Assembly (NCBI GenBank): GCA_013153655.1
Contig: JAADEB010000065.1
Location: forward strand, 1 to 10,331
Direction of reading: 5' to 3'
Length of the DNA stretch: 10,331 nt
Source: Chlorobiota bacterium
Lineage (GTDB): Bacteria > Bacteroidota > Bacteroidia > Flavobacteriales > Flavobacteriaceae
Both the position numbers and the translations under genes were made by a program. Shown piece after piece: positions 8,001 to 10,331 of the stretch. The notes beneath the pieces are model-generated. The model searched no databases. It saw nothing but the letters and a program-made list of their open reading frames with translations, and was not told the origin of the DNA. The number at the start of each line of letters is the position of its first letter. Positions within the stretch are counted from its first letter, which is position 1.

Positions 8001-9521
8001 CTGCGAAAGGCCATGGGTAAAAAGAAAAAGAAGGATTTGGACAAAATGTATCCCAAATTCATCAAACAGGCCAAAGCCAAAGGATTTCCCGAAAAAATCC
8101 TGCAAAAAATTTGGAAAGACTGGGAAGCCTTCGCCTCCTATGCTTTCAACCGCTCCCACGCCGTGAGCTACGCCGTACTGGCCTACCATACGGCATACCT
8201 GAAAGCCAATTACCCGGCCGAATTTTTTGCCGCTTCCCTCTCCCACCACCTGAGCAATCAGTCCAAAGTGACCAACTTTATCGAAGATGCCCGCCAGTGG
8301 GACATCCGCGTGCTCTCGCCCGACGTAAACGAATCGGACCTTAACTTTACGGTAAACGCCGAAGGAAACATCCGTTTCGGCCTGTCGGCCATCAAAGGCG
8401 TGGGTACCAAAGCCGCCGAACGCATCATCGAAGAGCGCAACCAAAACGGCCCCTTCAAGGATATTTACGATTTTGTGGAACGGCTCGACAGCAAGGCCGT
8501 CAATGCACGCGTTATGGAAGCCTTGGTCCTCTCCGGTGCTTTTGACCGCTTCGGCTGGGAACGCCACCTCTATTTCTGTCCCGACAAAAAGGACGAACCT
8601 TTCTACAAAAGCCTGTTAAACTACGGCCAAAAATTCAAGGCGCATGCCTCCGAAGGCGCCACCCTGTTCGACACGGTGGGAGGGGTGACCCTCAAAAAAC
8701 CCGAAAAACCCGGCTGCGAAGCCCAATGGTCGGTGCTGGATATGCTGGAACGCGAACGCGACCTGGTGGGATTCTACATCTCCGGCCATCCCTTGGACCA
8801 ATTCCGCGAAGCCATCGAATATATGACCACCGACAACAGCAAAATTATCAATGCCGTCCTCAAAGCCTTAAATGAAAAAAGAGACGTTTCCCTGGAAGCC
8901 GGCGAAGAAACCGAAGAAGAAACCGATGTGGAAATCGAATACGAAGACGACGAACTGGTGGTGCGCGAAAAGGAAAAGGACAACGACAACGTGATTACCT
9001 ACAAACAAGCCCAATCCTACCTGAGCCGCCGCATCAAACTCTACGGGATCGTGAAGGAAGCCCGTGTACGCAGCACCAAGGAAGGCCGTGAATTTGCCTT
9101 CGTGACCATGGAAGACTACCAAGGAACCTACGAAGCCGGCATCTTCGACAAAACTTTCCTCGACAACCGCGCCTACCTCCAACCCAAGAAAATGTTGGCC
9201 CTCGACGTACGCATCCAACACAACCGCTACCGGGATTCGTACAGCCTGCGCATCGAACGCGTTACCCCACTCTACGACCTGCTGAAAAATTCGGCCAAAG
9301 GCCTGGTGGTCTATATGGACGAACTGAATACCACCGAAGACACCGTCCGCAAACTCCACGAAATCCTGAAAAAATACAAGGGTAAAAAATCCCTCAAATT
9401 CCGCCTCAGCTCGGTGGAAGACCGTTTCCAGGTGGAAATGTCCAGCGGCCTGCGCATCGATATTTCCGAAGACCTGCTCAAGGAATTGAAATCACATGCT
9501 TTCGATGTGAAACTTTTTTAA
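5064..9521 (+). CDS. dnaE: DNA polymerase III alpha subunit with fused N-terminal DnaQ-type 3'-5' exonuclease
   Basis: A 1485-residue replicative polymerase, several hundred residues longer than E. coli DnaE because of an added proofreading domain. Residues 1-200 are a DEDDh exonuclease: DTETTGL at 6-12 (Asp6, Glu8), GHNLAFD ending in Asp105, and HNAAAD with His173 and Asp178. A linker leads to a PHP domain (about 255-480) in which several metal ligands are replaced. The palm carries GAGRGSAAGS at 629-638 and PDIDMDFD with Asp673 and Asp675, plus Asp838 in KMDFLG; these align with E. coli D401, D403 and D555. A helix-hairpin-helix (about 1107-1131), an acidic insert (about 1278-1297) and an OB fold (about 1324-1400) follow. 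Start: the ATG at 5064 puts DTETTGL at the usual distance; the in-frame TTG at 5058 adds only two residues. It acts in chromosome replication with clamp and loader. Divergent from asnS; its 3' end overlaps a terminator hairpin. From memory, such fusions occur in other Bacteroidota. Confidence 0.97.
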   Translation: MFLVFDTETTGLTRQNLPESHPDHWPRMVQLAWQLHDDEGRIIDRGDLLVKPGGAFDIPFQSEKIHGISTALAEAEGKPLAEVLERFGEALRKTRYLVGHNLAFDLGVVGAEMIRAGKEELREILLSLPVIDTMSEEPTVYVGIPGRGVKGFKYPKLEELYQHLFHEKFAEAHNAAADVEATARAFFELLRLGVIPPEKYGKGPDHIERLQNLYPEVFPPYGLRHRSLKEASARYKKQKTAAAEGAHSGTEKADFAHLHLYSQFTVLESTVKFDELVRMAAESGMPALAVTDKGNMMGVFNFWREVTAHNASADDESKKIKPIIGLEVNVCENHLERNPNDKGHPVILLAKNKTGYHNLVKLVSIANTDGYYYAPRIDKDLLRRYREGLIAISGGRYGEIAHNILQVGTQVAEEKLQEWIELFGDDFYLEVLRHHLDEEENVNETFRRFSEKYGVKLVAGNEVYYLRPEQADVQEVLLAIRDGKKLDDPVGSRRSERFALPNKEFYFKSPEEMNRLFRADFPDALDNIREIIDKVEEYELTHEIVMPVFEVPAEFAVDGSTTSTGAQQKYLRHLVWEGARRRWGDPLPDNVRERLEYELGVIERLGFVGYFLIVWDVINKAREMGVLVGAGRGSAAGSAVSYTLGITNVDPIKYDLLFERFLNPDRKTMPDIDMDFDDVGRAKVIEYAVEKYGKENVAHIITYGFIKSKSAIRDTFRVLGLPLGDADRLSKLASMPLRKILDTPKEEFKKMDLRSDVLEKTLQFKEIIETNDDLRKGVEMAATIEGAIRNKGLHACGYIISPQPIADLIPVTKLNKTDLLVTQFDNKVVEDAGLLKMDFLGIKTLSIVKDAIRLVQQRHGVEIDLDTLGFDDEKTYQLLREGKTIGVFQLESNGMRKYLTSLKPSNLEDIIAMVALYRPGPMEKIPNFIRRKHGLEEVKYDLPEMEEILKNTYGITVYQEQVMLLSQKLADFTGGEADTLRKAMGKKKKKDLDKMYPKFIKQAKAKGFPEKILQKIWKDWEAFASYAFNRSHAVSYAVLAYHTAYLKANYPAEFFAASLSHHLSNQSKVTNFIEDARQWDIRVLSPDVNESDLNFTVNAEGNIRFGLSAIKGVGTKAAERIIEERNQNGPFKDIYDFVERLDSKAVNARVMEALVLSGAFDRFGWERHLYFCPDKKDEPFYKSLLNYGQKFKAHASEGATLFDTVGGVTLKKPEKPGCEAQWSVLDMLERERDLVGFYISGHPLDQFREAIEYMTTDNSKIINAVLKALNEKRDVSLEAGEETEEETDVEIEYEDDELVVREKEKDNDNVITYKQAQSYLSRRIKLYGIVKEARVRSTKEGREFAFVTMEDYQGTYEAGIFDKTFLDNRAYLQPKKMLALDVRIQHNRYRDSYSLRIERVTPLYDLLKNSAKGLVVYMDELNTTEDTVRKLHEILKKYKGKKSLKFRLSSVEDRFQVEMSSGLRIDISEDLLKELKSHAFDVKLF
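9492..9519 (+). terminator. Intrinsic terminator overlapping the 3' end of dnaE
   Basis: TCACAT (9492-9497) and ATGTGA (9505-9510) form a perfect 6-bp stem with a 7-base loop, followed by AAC and six T (9514-9519). The stem encodes the penultimate residues of DnaE and the T-run covers the final Leu-Phe and the first base of the stop codon. A second run of seven T follows at 9528-9534. The stem is short and AT-rich, so efficiency is uncertain. Confidence 0.5.
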
Positions 9522-9535
9522 GATAAGTTTTTTTA

Positions 9536-9790
9536 TGGCGCGTCCCTTCCTCGGGCCCAAGCACAAGGCCGCGGGTCGGTGTCTCCGCTTGTATGTGCTC
9601 GGCCTTGCTCTCGTCCGGCGCCGGCGCTTGCCAATACCAAATCCCGCCGCTTGCCAACGCCCCGCGGAATGGCGGCTTCCCGCTGTCCGCCGGCATTCCG
9701 CGGCCGGAACTTCGGCAAGGCCTCCGCGCATATCGCTCCGCCCCCTCGCGCGAAGCCAACGCCCAAGGCCAACGGCGCCTTGAAACGGAA
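9536..9790. other. GC-rich, hairpin-dense non-coding element
   Basis: Composition switches abruptly to very GC-rich just after the dnaE terminator and back to AT-rich near 9790. Inverted repeats are frequent. CAAGGCCG (9564-9571) pairs with CGGCCTTG (9600-9607). CCGCGGAATG (9662-9671) pairs with CATTCCGCGG (9694-9703). CAAGGC (9764-9769) pairs with GCCTTG (9777-9782). CCGGCGCCGG (9615-9624) is a self-complementary palindrome. The word CAAGGCC occurs three times (9564, 9716, 9764), and CGCTTGCCAA is directly repeated near 9625 and 9648. Open frames exist on both strands, but they are short, overlap each other and encode only Arg/Pro/Ala-rich sequence without any family motif, so I do not call a gene. 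From memory it resembles GC-rich dispersed intergenic elements of Bacteroidota. Confidence 0.5.
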
Positions 9791-9830
9791 CACGTAAAAC
9801 GTGTAACGGGAAATGGGAAACGGTTATCGG
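9782..9830 (+). repeat. 7-base tandem repeat GAAACGG type, seven units (left arm)
   Basis: GAAACGG, AACACGT, AAAACGT, GTAACGG, GAAATGG, GAAACGG, TTATCGG in one register. Units two to four also contain a perfect 6-bp hairpin, ACACGT-AAA-ACGTGT (9790-9804). The complementary array lies at 9968-10002, with the twin hairpins between them. Confidence 0.65.
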
Positions 9831-9833
9831 AAT

Positions 9834-9862
9834 GTAAAGACGCCGTATACCGGCGTCTCTAC
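9834..9862. repeat. GTAGAGACGC-family hairpin 1
   Basis: GTAAAGACGCCG (9834-9845) and CGGCGTCTCTAC (9851-9862) form a 12-bp stem with one A-C mismatch and a 5-base loop. Only the left arm departs from the GTAGAGACGC core. No T-run follows, so it is not a classical terminator. Confidence 0.75.
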
Positions 9863-9887
9863 GTATCATGCATCAAATCATCGTATG

Positions 9888-9915
9888 GTAGAGACGCGAT
9901 ACATCGCGTCTCTAC
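9888..9915. repeat. GTAGAGACGC-family hairpin 2
   Basis: GTAGAGACGCGAT (9888-9900) and ATCGCGTCTCTAC (9903-9915) form a perfect 13-bp inverted repeat around only two bases (AC). The outer ten bases match the right arm of hairpin 1, 25 bases upstream, while the inner stem differs (CGAT instead of CG). Confidence 0.85.
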
Positions 9916-9967
9916 GAAATCGTCAAATAAAAAATCCGTAATACCTGCGACATCTGCGTCCCCAAAA

Positions 9968-10002
9968 AACACGTTTCCCGTTCTCCGTTTCCCATTTTCC
10001 GA
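9968..10002 (-). repeat. 7-base tandem repeat, reverse-complement of the GAAACGG array, five units (right arm)
   Basis: On the plus strand: AACACGT, TTCCCGT, TCTCCGT, TTCCCAT, TTTCCGA. Read on the minus strand these are ACGGGAA-type units, the rotation of GAAACGG. GGGAAACGG is shared exactly with the left arm. The stretch between hairpin 2 and this array (9916-9967) contains CTGCGACATCTGCGTC, another word I recall from Bacteroidota intergenic DNA. Confidence 0.6.
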
Positions 10003-10007
10003 AAATG

Positions 10008-10031
10008 CACCGGTCATCGGTCATCCGTCAT
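10008..10031 (+). repeat. CGGTCAN heptamer module, copy 2
   Basis: CAC followed by CGGTCAT, CGGTCAT, CCGTCAT. It matches 2181-2204 at 22 of 24 positions and, as there, leads into an octamer array. Confidence 0.75.
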
Positions 10032-10036
10032 TATAC

Positions 10037-10069
10037 CGGTTTAACGATTTAACGGTTGCACGGTTTAAC
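10037..10069 (+). repeat. Octamer array CGRTTNNA, four units plus C
   Basis: CGGTTTAA, CGATTTAA, CGGTTGCA, CGGTTTAA, then C. Same length as the arrays at 2211, 10127 and 10299. Confidence 0.85.
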
Positions 10070-10087
10070 AAACTATAAACCAATCTA

Positions 10088-10119
10088 TTCAACTCTTCAA
10101 CTCTTCAACTGTTCAACAG
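10088..10119 (+). repeat. Octamer array TTCAACTS, four units
   Basis: TTCAACTC, TTCAACTC, TTCAACTG, TTCAACAG. Counterpart of 2153-2176 with one more unit. Confidence 0.75.
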
Positions 10120-10126
10120 AATTTCC

Positions 10127-10159
10127 CGATTGCACGATTTAACGATTTAACGGTTCAAC
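10127..10159 (+). repeat. Octamer array CGRTTNNA, four units plus C
   Basis: CGATTGCA, CGATTTAA, CGATTTAA, CGGTTCAA, then C. Confidence 0.85.
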
Positions 10160-10169
10160 GGAAATAGGA

Positions 10170-10203
10170 GATTCCTCAGTCGTGGCCTCCTTCGGAATGA
10201 CAT
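10170..10203. repeat. ATTCC...GGAAT dispersed-repeat-like element
   Basis: ATTCC (10171-10175) and GGAAT (10194-10198) flank a CT/GT-rich core ending in TCCTTCGGAATGACA. From memory, the pattern ATTCCTC(n)TCGGAATGACA is a widespread dispersed intergenic repeat in bacterial genomes. It interrupts the octamer and hexamer modules here. Confidence 0.45.
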
Positions 10204-10212
10204 TCGTAACTG

Positions 10213-10252
10213 TTTGATTTAGTTAAAGTTAAGGTTAAGGTATCGATTTAAC
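10213..10252 (+). repeat. 40-bp GTTAAR hexamer module, copy 2
   Basis: Hexamers GTTAAA, GTTAAG, GTTAAG in the same frame as 2090-2129. All three differences from copy 1 are A/G exchanges at the last base of the three hexamers. Confidence 0.8.
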
Positions 10253-10281
10253 ACTCAAAAATAAAGGAACAAGGTAAAAGA

Positions 10282-10294
10282 GCGGCGAAGCCGC
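10282..10294. repeat. GCGGC-GAA-GCCGC hairpin
   Basis: A perfect 5-bp GC stem with a GAA triloop, placed just before the last octamer array. No T-run follows, so it is not an obvious terminator. Confidence 0.5.
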
Positions 10295-10298
10295 AAAC

Positions 10299-10331
10299 CG
10301 GTTGCACGATTGCACGATTCAACGGTTTAAC
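10299..10331 (+). repeat. Octamer array CGRTTNNA, four units plus C, at the window edge
   Basis: CGGTTGCA, CGATTGCA, CGATTCAA, CGGTTTAA, then C, the last base of the window. It may continue beyond the edge. Confidence 0.75.

Noticed and set aside
6561..8567. 668-codon open frame antisense to dnaE
   Set aside because: It lies wholly inside a clear DnaE coding region on the other strand. Its product is Phe/Gly/His/Val-rich without motifs, as expected when the sense gene rarely uses codons that give antisense stops.
136..9521. A novel defence or mobile gene system in the window
   Set aside because: All four genes are recognizable housekeeping or envelope genes with intact motifs; no nuclease, toxin, integrase or transposase gene is seen. 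Novelty, if any, lies in the non-coding repeats and the DnaE domain arrangement.
9478..10078. Several open frames of 70-160 codons on both strands after dnaE
   Set aside because: They overlap each other in different frames and strands. They consist of GC-driven Arg/Pro/Ala-rich sequence running into obvious tandem repeats and hairpins, with no start context or conserved motif.

Overview
The window looks like chromosomal DNA of a member of the Bacteroidota with a fairly high GC content for that phylum. Three things suggest this. The promoter-like motifs fit the Bacteroidota consensus (TTTG, about 20 bp, TAnnTTTG) rather than the sigma-70 consensus. No gene start has a clear Shine-Dalgarno sequence. 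The intergenic DNA is full of short repeat types that I associate, from memory, with Bacteroidota genomes. Order and genus cannot be read from the sequence.

Layout. 1-135: AT-rich leader with no gene. 136-1659 (+): SLC13/DASS sodium:anion symporter. 1660-2287: gene-free stretch of about 630 bp, a mosaic of 6-, 7- and 8-base tandem repeats. 2288-3253 (-): lipoprotein with a long coiled coil and a C-terminal OmpA peptidoglycan-binding domain. 3370-4806 (-): asparaginyl-tRNA synthetase (asnS). 4807-5063: divergent promoter region. 5064-9521 (+): DNA polymerase III alpha subunit (dnaE) carrying a DnaQ-type 3'-5' exonuclease at its N-terminus. 9522-10331: gene-free stretch of about 810 bp. It holds a GC-rich hairpin-dense element, a pair of long GTAGAGACGC hairpins, and a second mosaic that reuses the repeat modules of 1660-2287 in a different order.

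The four genes are ordinary housekeeping or envelope functions (transport, cell wall anchoring, translation, replication) and do not form a pathway. ompA-like and asnS run in the same direction 116 bp apart, but each has its own TATCTTTG motif, so they are probably separate transcription units. For asnS, the ompA-like gene and dnaE, the longest open frame begins at a TTG that I reject in favour of a downstream ATG.

Two observations stand out. First, in the polymerase the PHP domain has lost several expected metal ligands while the fused exonuclease keeps all its catalytic residues, so proofreading has probably moved to the fused domain. Second, the non-coding DNA contains a shared vocabulary of repeat modules, including 8-base arrays of the form CGRTTNNA that have exactly four units in four of five cases. 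No CRISPR array, tRNA, rRNA, transposase or defence system was found.
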